The notes: generated from the letters alone by a model not told the origin. A DNA stretch of 64,000 nucleotides from Massospora cicadina (GCA_022478985.1 JAKSZP010014510.1:124001-188000); one strand, 5' to 3'; shown: positions 44,688 to 58,046, numbered from the stretch's first letter. Numbers and translations are program-made.

Positions 44688-47600
44688 ATGGGGGAGACCT
44701 TCACTCTAGGGACGTTGAATATTGCCAGACTCAAGGCCTCCCCATCCCAGGCTAGGAAAAGAGTTTTTTACAACACAATTTACCCGTAAATATCCTGGCC
44801 ATCCAGGAGTCCCACTGTCCACGAGGTTCCAAGGACGCTTGGAAAACAATGCTCCTCCCATCCCTATCCTTTTGGTTGAAGCACTGTGGGGTGCTAATTC
44901 AGAAAAATAAATTTTCAAATTAAATCCTCAGAAACATTCCTAAATGGCTGAGTGCTCGTCGTCACCTTCTCATGGGCTGATGTAGCACACGCAATTGTCA
45001 ACATCTATGCCCCAAACAGTGCACACGAGCGTCAGGAATTTTTCTCATTGGTCAAATCCCTCCTGCTACCCATTGGTTCTTTCCTAGTCGGCGATATGAA
45101 CTGTTGGCTAACCTCACCAATGGACCGGTGGCCTCCCTCACCCCACGCCCCACAGGGTCACATAGAACTACGCGTTCTAAAGGCCACCCTTGGGTTAATG
45201 GATGTGCTGCCATGACATGCCCTGCTGCTCGAAAACATGACACATCCCCACATCCACAACAGCCAATTAAGGTCCATGACCCGCATTGACCTTATTCTAA
45301 CACCGGTGAAATTCTAACCCCACATCTCCCACTTCAAAACAACAAAAATGGAATTCTCCAACCACCGACTGGTCTCGATAACCTACCACCTACCTGTCAC
45401 AGTTGCTAAGGCCCCACATTGGTGCAAAATCTGCCCCCCCAAGCTCGCGTCATCAGGATTTTCCACGTGGGTGGAAGAGGCAACTTTGGCAAAATCGTTT
45501 GTTGTACCATTTTGCGCGGACCCCATTTCCACATGGGCAACTTTCAAAGAGGACACCATCCGCCACTCTCGCCATCTCTCCTCCAGATGCTCATGAGCCA
45601 CATCATTGGTTATCTTGCACACTCTGGTGTATTTGGCACACTTGGAGTCCAACATTCCAGCTACAGGATACAGCCCTGCATGGGGCCAGAAGTGGGCGGA
45701 GGCAGCCACCCACCTCAACGCACTCGAAAGGCAACACAAAAATCAGGTTTGTGTTCAATACAGGGCCACACACATCACAAAAGCTGACAAGTGCATCACA
45801 TATTTCTTTAAAAAAATTTTGCACCATGCCAGAGCGTGGCCTGCACACAGGTGCAAAGATCGGATAATTCCATTGCGGACACACTGGCTGAAGTGGCAAT
45901 TAAAACGCAAAAATATTACTCCGAGTTATACCAAGCTGAACCAATTAAGCCAGCTGAAGTGGCAGAATTTCTCAACCGAGCTCATATCTGCACCATTTTC
46001 CAATACCCAGAAATAATGAATTTAATTGCTCCAAAAGAATTATGAACAGCCATTTGTGGTGCGCCAAACTGAAAATGCCCAGGCCCAGATGGCATTCCAT
46101 ATGAGTTCTAAAAAATATTTCAAATATATATCCCCATTACTGCTCGCCTCACTTAACCAAAGCCTGTTGGAAATGCGCCTCCTACCAGGAGGACATGGGG
46201 CCTTTACTGTCACAATCTTCAAGAAAGGGGATAAGCTTGACTTAGCCAACTGGCGCCCCATTTCTCTAACAAACACAGACACCAAAATTTTAACAAAAAT
46301 CATGGCTAACCGTTTAGGGACTGTAGCATCTGCCACCATCTCCCCAGAACAATTTGGTTTCATCCCCAGAAGGTCGATTTGGGATAACGTGCACTCTGTG
46401 GCAAATGTGTGTCAGTCCACAGCCTCAGGGGCACTTGTATTCTTGGACCAACAAAAGGCCTACGATAGAGTAAACTGGGAATACCTAAGGGCCTGCCTCC
46501 ATCAATTCCGCCTACCCCCGCTTCATAAACTGGGTGATGCTGCTCACGGAATCTGCAACAATGGCAGTGCGTGGCCCAGGTTTCCTAACGGAAGTAGTCC
46601 ATCCTCAAAGGGGCCTGCGACAAGGGGACCCCCTGAGCCCACTCTTATACAATTTCAGCCTTGACCCACTACTGAAAAATGTGAATGCCCAACTCACTGG
46701 GGTCCATGTGCCAGGCCAAACCCCAGTCAAGATGATGGCATTTGCAGATGATTGCGTGGTGGGGGTGTCTAATAACAAAGATGCACGCGCGCTTGAAGCC
46801 CTCATCCAGGAATATTCCCAGGTAAGCAACGCGGCACTGAACGCCTCCAAAACCAAAATCATCCTCCTTGGTCGGTTTCAGAACTGCTGGGCCCCAGAAT
46901 TAGTTCCCAACCCAGTCCATCTGCTCGCCCACGTCCACGCCTTACTAACTCAACATACACCGCTCCACTGGTGCTCCCCTTCGTACCACGTCCTACCATA
47001 GGACCGGTGCGCCATCTGGGCGTGTGGATGGAGGCAGGCGGATATGCGTCAGCAGTAATGGAGTGCCATATACTGGACAACGTGACGAAGCGAATCGCCT
47101 CTCTCAGAGCCCACCCTACTACCCTCACTGGCAGGGTTGTTCTTGCCAACTCTATGCTCCTATCCAAAGTCTGGTTCGGAGCCCATGCCATCCCCTACTC
47201 CCCAAGCTTCTTCAAATCCCTGTATGCTTTGCTGCAAGGATGGCTTTGGTCAGGCCGCCCTCCACCAGTACGGCTAGAGGTCATGTTTGGCCCTCATCAT
47301 CAAGGTGGCATGGGCCTGCTTGACTTCAAAGCCCACGCTGCCAAGATCCTGGGCACCTGGATCGCGGCCATCACCGCTCCTACACTCCCATCCCAACGCT
47401 GGTCCCGCGCAGCCTGCTCCAACTTCTCCCGAGCCTTGGGCCTCAACAATCCATCAAACCCCCACTCCCTGATGAAATACCTCGCATCACACACACATCG
47501 GTCACAGGTCCTCACGGGACTAAAACCCACTACAAACGAATCCTACTCTCCATGCGAAGCACAGAGTGGAGAATTTGTATTAGCGAACATACAACCCAAA

Positions 47601-48198
47601 GAGGCCGCCCCTCTCCTCAGTTCACACAGGAGGTACAGGGGCTACCCATCCATGATGGCGTGATCCCCATTCAGCCCCATGTCCTATCCAGGGTGGACTA
47701 CCTGGACATGTTGGACATCCCTTATTCCATTGAAACCCAAAAAACTATCTGGAATTACGCACACCATCCTCTGTTGCAGCCTCAAGTCCGCTCCCATGTG
47801 TGGCGCTGCCTGAGGCGGGTGTATCATACAGCTGAGCGCTCTAACTCTTTACACTCATCCTGTGTCGTGTGTGGCCATTATGGAACGCTGTTCCACCGCC
47901 TGGAGAAGTGCCCCACCTCTAAAGTGATATGGCGCGAAGTTCAACGTCTGCTGGGCCAGGATCAAACACATCCCTTCAGTCTGTCAAGAGATATGTTTGC
48001 TCTATCAATGGCTTCCCCCTTCCACCCTCCCTCCGTGCCCTGGTGGTTGCAATTGCCATGTGGACCATCCACACGATTGTCTTAGATGCCATCGCAGGCT
48101 CCACCCCCACCCTCCCAGAGACTGTCCACAGATTCCAGTCTCATCTGGTGGACCACTTTCAAGCATGGATGTTTGGATACCTCCCACCGCGTCGCTGA
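44688..48198 (+). pseudogene. LINE-2 ORF2: AP-endonuclease and reverse transcriptase, frameshifted
   Basis: The likely start is ATG 44688 (MGETFTLGTLNIARL), six bases after the ORF1 stop, a spacing that suggests reinitiation. Endonuclease: VGDMNCW near 45088-45108, TRIDLIL near 45280 and SNHRLV near 45358. RT: 46026-47000 in two frames. It includes FGFIPRRSIWDN, LVFLDQQKAYDRVNWEYL, GLRQGDPLSPLLYNF and the catalytic FADD at 46741-46752. Thumb and connection follow at 46971-47663. A CX2C...HX4C finger, CVVCGHYGTLFHRLEKC, is coded at 47861-47911. The last frame (47929-48198) reads AMWTIHTIVLDAI, shared with LINE-1. All key motifs survive, but about six shifts break the frame. Confidence 0.87.
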
Positions 48199-48449
48199 CA
48201 GCTGGTATCCTCCTGGTTCCCAGTCTGGTTCATCAAATCAGACCCCTTCCTCCACACATGCTCAATAGTGGCTACAGCCCCTTCACACGTTCCCTCCCCT
48301 CCCCATAAGTGGCGTTCCCGCTGGCAACAAGAGATAGCATCGCTTCTCTGGGGTGCCTCCCCTGGTACTAAGTTTATCTATCCTGAGTCATATTCAGAAG
48401 TGTCCGTCCCATGGTTGACCTTCCCAGCAATAAATTAAATTAAATTAAA

Positions 48450-48469
48450 GAAAAGAGCTAGCAATGGAA
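48450..48469 (+). repeat. LINE-2 target-site duplication, 3' copy
   Basis: It is the partner of 43156-43175 and sits directly after the TAAAT tail. Confidence 0.85.
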
Positions 48470-50600
48470 GCAAAGTTTTAGTGGAACAGCAATAATAGTA
48501 AACCATCTCTAGAAAATATATAGACGTCTTAACCAATTTTTGGTCGAGACATGGCCAAATTCACTTCAACTTTAGGTTTTTGAAGGCTTATTCCATCAGC
48601 TTTATATAATAGAACCTAATTAAATAATTTCTTTTTGATAAAGTGACATTTTAAGGGTTTTATCGTCAAATTTTCTGTTGATAATTTTCTGAAAACTTCT
48701 TTGGAGTGTTTCAGATGATTTTTAAAAGTGTGACTAAAACATTGATAAAGTTTTGGTAGATGTTAATATATATAAACCTCAGAGCATCAAACAAGGCATC
48801 CATTTTTATTAAAACATACTCGGAGTTTTGCAAAGACCTTGAGACATTCACGCCAGTTACTATATCCTCAGCTGGTATTAATTGCACAATTTCTTGATCC
48901 TCCTTAGATAGATCACTTTGCCAGTACCTGGATATAGTCTATTGCTGAAAAAAATTTAGCCCCTCTAAGGCAATCAAGAGCATCATCCATCCGCAGTAGT
49001 AAGTTTAAATCATTTTTCATCAATTTTGTTCAGCTAGTTGTAATCTATGTCATCTTAAGTGGAATTCATCTTTCTTTTTAACAATAAATATTTAACTTTC
49101 CCAAGGGCTTAAAGAGGAATCAATAACCCATGTTTGAGTAGTTTGGCAACTTTTTGGTAAATATGTGTTCACTTCACTGCAAACATCTAATTGTCCAAAT
49201 TTTAATTGCATTTGATCTATGATGTCAACTTTAAAAACTATATCTTTGGCGCATCTGAGGTCATAATCTTCTTGTGTAAACACCTTAACTATATTTTTCA
49301 AATAAATTAGGTATTTTATCCTTCTGTTCATTTAAGATCCCAGTAAGATTTTAATCATATACGGCAAAAAAATGCCTAACATTTTGGGTCATTTGGTAGC
49401 CCATCTCATTCAGATGATCAAATTCATGAGGGATAAAAAGTTCTTTAGTTGAAATTAAGTAAGCATATGACACTACTTGATCTTTTTATCTGTATTGGCC
49501 TATTCAATAAGTTGGCAACTAATGCCTGAATTTCACCAAGGCCAGGCTTAAAAGTTTCAGGTGCAACTTATGGTTCAGTTCTACCTTTCTGTCATGATGA
49601 GTGGACTTTGGCATACAGATATTCATAATTTTTAAAGTTAGGCTGGTTTTCATAATACATGATGTTTGAATTGAAAGCTATTAGCCTTCACTCCCTTCTT
49701 AAACTCCTGACACTCTTCAGTATGGCCAGGTGGCTTTTTTAGCACGTCAATTAATCTGACTATACTTTATATGGATTTTATCCGCATATAATAGCTAATA
49801 TAATTGTTTCTATTACTTTGTGGTGAGTTACCTTTACAATTATAAACAGTGAAAAGTTTGCTCCATAATTCTAAAAGTGTTGACCAAAATCACATTGAAC
49901 CCCATACTGTTGTATGAAGCCAGTGGCAATTAATACTACTTTGTTTTCTTTGGTATACTATTGCTATGCTGTGATAATAAGTGATTCAAACTGAAAAGGC
50001 CAAGCACTATATGCTCCCTAAAAAAGTCTTTTGTAGTCCCACCATTATTTAAACCTTACTATGGTCCAAATCAAGAGCAAATCTTAACTCTTCCACATAC
50101 TTTATAGAGACAATGTTATCTGGAGCTCAATGTCAATAATTATTTAAACCTTTACTTGTTTTCCAAAATAGCTGCATAAGTGCGATCAGAATAATGCAAG
50201 ATACTGTTTACTTGCAAAATAATGGCATCAGCCAAATTAAGGGATTAAAAAAGTTGTTCAGTTATATCAGGAATTTTTCCTTAATAGTGGTCTTCAGAAT
50301 TGTTATGTTAATATTGTCCAAGGCCTAACAATCTGGCACCAGGTGTGCTCGCTTATCTTGGAGCTGCTTCATTTATGGTCATGTCACTCTTCAATTATTT
50401 TCACTCAGTTACCTTTGCTCTCAAACAAATAACCATATGAGCCTCACTATCACTTTATATATATATATATAGAAGGTTTAGTGGTATAATCTATGTATAA
50501 GGTGTGTTACAGCTACGTTGTATTGTTGTTCTATTAAATTAGGTGGAATTTGAGCATAAGCATAAGATAGACTGTTCCTGGTCTAATCCTCCTGTTCTTT
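48470..50600 (-). pseudogene. Element E RT and protease region, decayed
   Basis: On the minus strand, near 48990-49090, a block reads KKERNST and IDYN, the VIDYR-type RT block. Near 48770-48840, GLCKTPSMF stands for GLCNAPATF, and the YLDD position reads YIYIN, so RT is inactive. The stretch 49.6-50.5 kb should hold the protease; I see no DTGA motif. Frames are short throughout. Confidence 0.55.
50456..50471. repeat. (TA)8 microsatellite
   Basis: Sixteen bases of alternating TA lie inside element E. Confidence 0.9.
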
Positions 50601-51479
50601 TCCCACATAAAACAATTGATTATAAGTAGATAAAACCATATTACTATTGTATTCTTTAGTTCTGCAAACCTTCAGAACATGACATTTTCTGTCACACTTA
50701 AAGCATTTGATTCAATTTTTTAAATTGGCCGTTTTTTGTCAATAATGGATCTTACTGGATCCAGTATTGGACATTTCTCTGTCATTATTGTTGAACTTTA
50801 CAGCGTAAACTTATTACCTGTATTAAGATTTTCAATATATGTTTGGCTATCAAATGTAGTCCCACAAATCTGTAAGAACTTTACCATCTGTGCAGTTTTA
50901 TATCCACATCTAAGGCTGAGATCATAGCCTGATACAGATCTCTATAGGGCTAAAGTGCAAAATACAATTTAAACTTACATCAAAAATGTTCAACGCTCCT
51001 GCCCCAGTGAGTATCTGAGCTTCTTGCTAAAACCCAATCAAATGGTATTAATGGTCTCATCAATTTTTAAACTGGACGCCCATGAATTTTTGTTTCTGAT
51101 TGGCAATGCATTCAGGGCTGCTAAATTCACCCATAATGTCATTCTTTCCCTTCATATAAGTACATTTAATAGCAGCTATTCTAGGTAGGACAAGATTTAA
51201 TTTTATGTATTCAGACAGTTGATCATGGTAATATTATTTTTGGCGGTCTCCACATCCTACCATGATCATCTTAAAACTGTGAAAAAAGCGGTAAAAATCT
51301 ATTTTTGAACTTTAGTAACTTTGGAGTTGACAAAATTCCACATTATTGAGGTTATTGTTGCCAGTATTTTCCATTTAACTAGAGCCATCGTTTAAGGATA
51401 GATGGGCGTTTCTCTTGGTAGGCGGCCAGTATCTCTGCCCCATTTCTTACGCTTCCATGGGTGGATCCATTATAGCTAT
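50600..51479 (-). pseudogene. Element E gag, C-terminal part with intact CCHC
   Basis: A perfect CX2CX4HX4C knuckle, CFKCDRKCHVLKVC, is coded on the minus strand at 50705-50664. This fixes the end of gag, and so places C2 (starting 51480) inside gag. The remainder is too eroded to follow. Confidence 0.65.
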
Positions 51480-52058
51480 TGTTATAATTTTGGGCGTTAT
51501 ATTTGTTATATGCCAAAGGTTTTTTCACAGGGTTGAGCCCAAAGATAATAGGACTGACGATATGGAGATTTCCGGTTCTTGGACCACACTTAAATAAGTA
51601 TAATAAATATAGAGCTATTGCCCCAACACCACTTCTTTATTTTGACTATTTATTTACGGAGAATACTCTCTGCTTCACTCTCTCTTTCTTACCAACTTTC
51701 CTCCCCGTTTTAACCAATGTATCTGTCTTATATATCAGCAACTTCAGATAATACAACTCTTTTTCTTAGACTGTTTCTTTCTTCCATATTCTCATTGATT
51801 CCAGAAGAGTCTACAATTCCTAAATACATGATTGCCCTAGTTTGAGGCGATCTACTAATTATATGTCATACATTGATATTGTCATGTCATCTGATTTGTA
51901 GGCAATCTACTCAATGTTTGTATAAATCTCAATATTGCCCTATCACCTTACTTCAAGGCGAACTCATTTCTATTATTAAACTACTTGATTCATCCCTTTT
52001 TATCCATTCTGCCATAACTAATTAGGTCTTGTCATCCAGTCATATCAGAATCTCGACA
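51480..52058 (-). repeat. C2 3' LTR
   Basis: It is 579 bases and aligns with 57458-58041 (GATATGGAGATTTCC, ACCACACT.AAATAA, TCTTATATATCAG-like blocks). A 60-codon plus-strand frame at 51415-51597 is antisense and not kept in the partner. Confidence 0.82.
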
Positions 52059-52179
52059 TTACCCCCTTTGACTGGATGATAAGTCTCCTATTGTTTTTCC
52101 CTAAAGGAAATTTTCATGCACTTGGTTAATGATCCAACCACTTGAACAGTCTTTATAGTATAGGCATTAACACCTGTTT

Positions 52180-55100
52180 ACTCAATTATTCAAATTGGCC
52201 AATCCAGATGCTGGCCAATTTGTGCTTCTGACTGAACCCATGTTGGTCATGAAATAGAACCATGTCCCCATCTTTAAACTGAGCTAGTTTGCTATGCCAT
52301 ACCTGATTGGCAGCCTGATTCTTTATCTTGGCTAAGATGAATGAGTATGCTTTGGTTTGCAGCGTGATCAGCATATTTGTTAGGTTGGTCAAGTAGCATT
52401 TAGGATCCATTCCACTGGTATCTTCCACGCAGGCATAGAGCAGTGCGGGTAGATCTGAACGCCATCCATATAGTAACTGGAAAAGACTCTTCCCCATTGC
52501 TGAGAGATAGCTGATGTTGTAGGTGAAGACAGCAGTGGAAAGATGGGCACTCCAATCAGAGGGTCTATTTGTTACCAGTTTCTGGAGTATATTCACCAGT
52601 ATCCCATTAACCCATTCGACCATACTGTTTGATTATAAGTGTATGGGGTCGATGAAACCCCACATATGGCCATCAGTTCATTGAGCTTGGGCAAAATGTG
52701 AGGGGTGAAGTTGATCCCGCTTTCATTAAGGATGAACTGAAGACAGCTTTGTTGCTGAATTATACATTCCATCACAGCTTTGACCACTGTGACTGCCCCC
52801 AGATCGTGTATTGCCCATGCCTCAACCCACCTGGTCAAGTGGTCAATTTTCACAAGAATATACTTTGATCAGTTTTATCCAGTTAGAAGGGGCCCCACAG
52901 CATCAATAAAAACCTTATGCCAAGCAAATTGAAGTTTTACTAGCTGTTTGAAGTCTTTTAGCAGAATGGTTTCTCTACTTGGGACTGGTGGCAGCAGAAA
53001 ATCGTTTTGGGCATGTCAAAGTTCATTCTTTCCCAGTAGTGCTGAAGTCGCAACAATTTCAGGGTCTTGTGTATTCCATCATGTCCAACTGCTTGGTGTG
53101 CTCTCATAAGAATTTTTGGTCTGGAAGAAGGTCTTGGATATTCACAGTAGTGTCCCCTATCCGCTTGTACAATTCACCTTTCTTCTTCAATGTATTGGCC
53201 CTTATTCCATCTAATACCTTGATGACTTGGGGCGGTTCTTCATTGTATTTCCTACTGAGCATTTTGTCATACACTACATTGCTGAGATCCAATATAAAGG
53301 CAATGGTTGGTAATAGTGATAAGTAATCTGCATTTTAGTGTTTTTCTTTAGGTCAGTGGAGGAATTCAATGTTGTAAGCCTGAAGCTTAAGAGCCCATCA
53401 GGCTTGACGCCCCTCAGGCTCTCTGAGATTCTACAACCAGTATAATGACGCATGATCCGTTTAAACTTTAAGCTTAACCTCATGAAAGTTTACCCTGAAT
53501 TGCTTGTTTGCATAAATCACCGTTAAGCACTTCCACTCAGTCATGGTGTATTTTCATTAATGGCAGTTCAAGCTATGACTGCAGTATGCAACTGGATGCT
53601 CCTTCCCCTCATCATCTTTTTGAGATAGAACTGTCTCAACGGCGGAAAGAGATGCATCCATCTGGACAATAAACTTTTTTTCAAAATTTAGATAAACTAG
53701 CATTAGCGCACTGACTAATTCCATCGAAAGTGTAACAAAGGAACATTGGCAACGTTCCATCCATTCAATTGTGACATTCTTTGTAACTCAAACAGTGGTA
53801 CTCAAATACAGCTGAAGTTGGGGATAAAGCGTCAGAAGTAAATGATCATCCCCAAAAATACCTATCCATCGCATTTGCTGCTCAACGGGGTCATTTTCTA
53901 AATATCTCCTACCTTAGCCAGTTGAGTTTTAAGCCCCTTTGCGTCTTATACAAACACTAAGTACTCCAGCTGGTCTTTGAAGAAGTGACATTTACGGGGC
54001 TTGATCTTAAAATCGGCCTCAGCAAGCTGGCTGAAGACCTCCTCCAGATGGACAAGATTCTCAAAGAACATAAGCAAAAAACATTGATATTGTCAAGGTA
54101 TATGAGGATGCACAACAGCTTAAGGTCACTAAAATGGTGTCCATGGCCCATTGGAATGTAGCTGGGGCATTACACAGCCTTATGGAAGATGGGTCGATTG
54201 AAAAACCCTGTTGGACGTGATAATGGCGCATTTCTCCTGTTCTGCTGCAGGCAACTCAATTTTCCAGTAGCCTGATATCAATTCCATCACCAAGAATTAG
54301 CGAGCTCCTCCCAACCAAACCAGGGCATTTTCAATCCGTGGTAAGGGTTAAAAGTCCTTCTTGGTGACAATGTTGAGCTTTTGGTAGTCTATTACTACCC
54401 AGTTAGTATCATCCTTCCTTTTTACAATAAGAACGGGCAAAGCCAAGGACTCTTTGATGGTTCAATCATCCCTTGCTCCAACAGCTTTTCAATCTACTCA
54501 GTAACTACTCCTTCAGCTGCCCTTGATTGGCGGATTGGCTGAGACCTGATGGGGAATGATTCCCAGTGTCCAGTTAATAGAGCACCCCCCATGCGCACCT
54601 TATATCATGGTCGTCAAAAGCAAATATCTACTTATGTTTTAAATTAAAGCTATCGCCTGATCTTTCTGGTCTTCTAGTAACTCCATTAAATATTTGCGCG
54701 GTACCACCGTCATTACACTGGGCTGCGTTTTGATAAGCAGACCAAATTTATCCAGAGACCTGAAATTGTGAACCTGAAGGACCTCATCTACTGTGGTTAA
54801 GTGTAAATTAGCCACCATTTGATGCTGGCGGATTTGCAATAATTCATTCTGTACAAATTGCTAGCAAACCCTTGATCTCCCCATGTTCTGGGAGGATAAT
54901 ATCTGAAGCCACGTGAGGCTCAAGCCACATTTGCTGATGAGGCCCAATGATTTCCCATTGAGCCTGGCTGATACTTCCACCACTAACTTGGTGTTTACAA
55001 TTACTTGGTGGCTGGAGGGGATGGATATAAACCTGGAAGCTTGGAGAGGCAATCCTTGATATTCTTATATATGCTGGGATGAGCCTGGGTCCTCCTCTTT

Positions 55101-55620
55101 AGTCAATGATAGCGCACCTGAATTACACCGTCACTATAGGTGAGGTTTAACTGTCCCATATGTACCAGATCCTTTGTAATCTGCTGGAGGTAAAGTAAAT
55201 TGGAATACACTGACCCAGTATTTTAAAGATTTCCTCCATCAAAGCAATGTAGGCACCAAGTGCCTCATAAAAGCTGTTCCAATTAACAGGCTGTATTAAA
55301 TGGTTGTAAACCCTATCACCATAGCTATGATAACAATTGACTAAACTGTAAGTGCAGTGCACTAGACGCTTTCTCAGAGACCGTGTTGTCCGCTCCAGCA
55401 TTCCCATACACCATGCGATGATCTACATCTGGTTTAAATTTTGACTTTGCCACCAACTTAATGGAAACTATGTTGACTGGGGCACCTGTATCTTTTATAG
55501 CACAGACTCGGGTTTTGGCTACAACAATGTCACAGTATGTACATTTAAAACAAGAATAATATTGAATGTTTAATATGTGGACATCTAAAGGATCTCTTCT
55601 CCCAAAGAAACTCATAATAT
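52180..55620 (-). pseudogene. C2 pol: protease, RT, RNase H, integrase, broken
   Basis: Reading leftward: the protease at 55615-55325 has IKDTGAPVNIVS and so keeps the catalytic DTGA. RT lies at about 54450-53950; the active site reads LIYLDNINV (near 54100), so the second Asp is Asn. RNase H at 53760-53400 has FIVQMDASLSAVETVLSQKDD. The integrase zinc part is at 53290-52980. The core at 52853-52593 has NESGINFTPHILPKLNELM, with Asn in place of the catalytic Asp seen in C1. The C-terminal core is at 52623-52186, one 145-codon frame with MVEWVNGI, AVFTYNISYLS, LLYACVEDTSG and KDGDMVLFHDQ. No chromodomain follows. Confidence 0.82.
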
Positions 55621-55989
55621 CCTTGCTGACTTTGGGGCTTCTTGGATGATATCATCTACCAGGCAACGTTTACTCCTTTCAGGGAAGGTTCATCTGAGGA
55701 TGGGTCCAGCTTGTCAGGGGAAACTTGGTCAAACATTTAACAAGTGTACGACTTTGGGTGCTCCTGAGGTCCTTCTTCCACCGCAGCCTTGGCTTGTGCT
55801 CATGTCAATAAATTCACCCCTTCAATCATCTGCTGATATAGAAATATATCATCACACTGAGGGACTTCCGCTGAATATACATTGATAGGTTAAGTTGGGA
55901 CATTTGGGGTTGGGATAGCGGAGGTAGAGAGTCCCATCTCTACTCCGCTCTGACTTTTCCCTGGTATTACTGGCCCTGCTGTACATAAT

Positions 55990-57100
55990 GAACCTGATGA
56001 TTGGGATAAACTCGTGCCAGGTGCCCAGGGTGACAAAATAAAAAACAATTTACACCTAAGGGACCAAGTCCTTGATTATTGTAAGATGGCCCATGCTGAT
56101 AGTTGAACTGTGGGTGACCGGCGTAAACAGGATTAGCATGATAGTTAAACTATTGATGGTAACTCAGCTGAGGGCGAGGCGCGTAATAATAATAAAGCCA
56201 GGGGTTATTAGATGGACTCTGAACATGGAGGGATGATTCCCCCAAATAAGAAGGTCCGGTTATGGCTGCTGTAGGCTTCTACTCTTTATTGGGCGGAGTA
56301 AAAGTAGTGGATAGACAGCGCAAAATTTGGGCAATTTTGAGCTTGGGTACGTCATTCTCCAAAAATGGAGCCAAGACATTATTAAGCTCACAGTATGGCT
56401 TCACTGAAGAGGTCATTGTAATTCCCACATTGGCTTCAGAAAGAGTGCTTGCCCTATCTAGCACGTGGGCTTCCGTTGTGAATCAGTCTTCAAACTCAGT
56501 GAGTCTCATTACAATGAAACACTATAGTAAAAAACTCAGAATTCTACCATCATCTTGGTGGTGCCTCCAAACAACCGCAGCACAATCTCTTTCATCTACT
56601 GATATGTAACTTAACTATTGGGAAGATAGCTATTATCCTGGTCAGCACTTCCAACATCCAGGGCGGATATCAGTAATCTAGCCTTATGCCAATCTGAGGA
56701 CCTTTTATTGCAAATTCAAATCGTTTGAGGAATCCATGTTTGTTTCCAGTGCAGTCAAATGGAGGTAGCTTGTTAATGTAGACCTCCTCTTCCTGCTCAT
56801 AACTGTGATCCTTGGGAGTGTACTGGAGATTTGATCGAGACCCAAGTCTAGAATCTCAGAGAGGAGCTGACTTGTAAGGGCCAGAAGCACACAGCTGGTC
56901 GGCTGCTCTAGGGGTATCACAGGATTCTTTGGTGGGCAGGACTGCCATCACATAGGGCGTTCGTTGGGTTTAAAATAATCATCCCCAGAACTGACATCAC
57001 TAGTTGAGCAGCTTATGCTGCATGCGTGCATGGCAAAAAGATCTTCATATTGATATCCATTCTCATTCCATCATAAAAAGGTCCTTTCCAAGTGACCCCT
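55990..57100 (-). pseudogene. C2 gag, decayed zinc knuckle
   Basis: A block at 56464-56360 (ANVGITMTSSVKPYCELNNV) matches C1 gag. Near 56043-55995 the knuckle reads CFLFCHPGHLARVY: the expected second Cys is Phe and the last is Tyr, so it cannot bind zinc. More N-terminal pieces lie at 56920-56705. Confidence 0.6.
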
Positions 57101-57430
57101 TGGTCTTCCGCTTTTCAATGGGGTGAGGCAGGAGAAAGGTAGGGTCAATTTTTGTTCCATGCACTGTAGCCAATTAGTAGCATTGTCCAGGCAATCAGCA
57201 AATTTCATGTTCTGTTTTCCAAGTATTGCAACTGACTAACTTAATTTTCGTGTTGGTTTTAACATTGCCACGCTCATAAAGGAGTTCATTTTTTTATAGA
57301 GTACTGTGTCTCCAAAAAGTTTGATTTCCGCAGATTCTGCAAGTACAGCGGATTGGGACAATTCCATTTTAGTGCAGGTCAGATATGCCATGGCCGGCTA
57401 CTGGAGAATGGTTTTTAACTTATAGTTTTT

Positions 57431-57457
57431 CAATGGGCCCCCTGTAGTGAGAACCAC
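57431..57457 (-). promoter_or_regulatory. C2 primer-binding region
   Basis: On the minus strand, ACA of the LTR is followed by GTGGTTCTCACTACAGGG and then GGCCCATTG, nearly the same as in C1. Confidence 0.5.
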
Positions 57458-58041
57458 TGTGTAATTTTGGGTGGTTCTTGCTATACGCTGAAAGGGTTTT
57501 GCACTGGTTCAAGCCCTCTGAGCAACAGGATAAACGATATGGAGATTTCCAGTCCTCAGACCACACTCAAATAAATAAATATAATAAATATGGAGCAATA
57601 ACCCTGACAAAACATCTTTATTTTAGCTTTATTTTTACAACGGATACTCGCTGCTCTGCTTTTTCTTTCTTACTAACAATCCTCCCCCATTTCAATATTT
57701 TTATCTCACTTATATATCAGTGACTTTGATCAATACAAGCCCTTTTGCTTAGACTGTTTGGACCTGCTGCATTCTTATTGGTTCTGCAGAGTCTAATATC
57801 ATTAAACTTCACAATCGGCTTAGTTTGAGTTTATCTACTAATTATTTGTTACACATCGACATTGCCTTATCGCCTGATTTGGAGGCAATCCACTCAATAT
57901 TTGCCTGAAGCTTTATATCATCTTATCGCCTTATGTTAAGGCAATATCATACATATTATTGCAATACTCAGTATGGCCAATTTCACCCATTCCGCTGTAA
58001 CTACTTAGAGCTTATCATCCGGTCATATCAGAACCTCAACA
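57458..58041 (-). repeat. C2 5' LTR
   Basis: It is 584 bases, the partner of 51480-52058, with no insertion. Confidence 0.82.
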
Positions 58042-58046
58042 GCAAT

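Larger units (their letters stand above)
43176..48449 (+). mobile_element. LINE-2: full-length APE-type non-LTR retrotransposon
   Basis: This element of about 5.27 kb lies inside element E. It has a 20-base target duplication, a 5' end that matches LINE-1 (CTTTTCTTTCT) and a 3' end of TAAAT repeats (48430-48448) instead of poly(A). It is clearly richer in G+C and CpG than its surroundings and has longer open frames than LINE-1, so it is probably younger. ORF1 and ORF2 are arranged as in LINE-1. It belongs to the same superfamily but has diverged, including at the 3' tail. Confidence 0.88.
51480..58041 (-). mobile_element. Ty3-like LTR retrotransposon C2 (relative of C1)
   Basis: The LTRs are 51480-52058 (3') and 57458-58041 (5'). 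On the minus strand they start TGTYGAG.TTCTGATATGAC and end in ACA. The 5-bp flanks GCTAT (51475-51479) and GCAAT (58042-58046) agree at 4 of 5 positions. The purine tract AAAGGGGGTAA precedes the 3' LTR, and the primer-binding region GTGGTTCTCACTACAGGG follows the 5' LTR. Both are shared with C1. The total is 6.56 kb. The direction and gene order match C1. Confidence 0.85.

Noticed and set aside
51415..51597. Small plus-strand membrane protein
   Set aside because: It overlaps the C2 LTR end on the antisense strand and is not kept in the partner LTR at 57458-58041.
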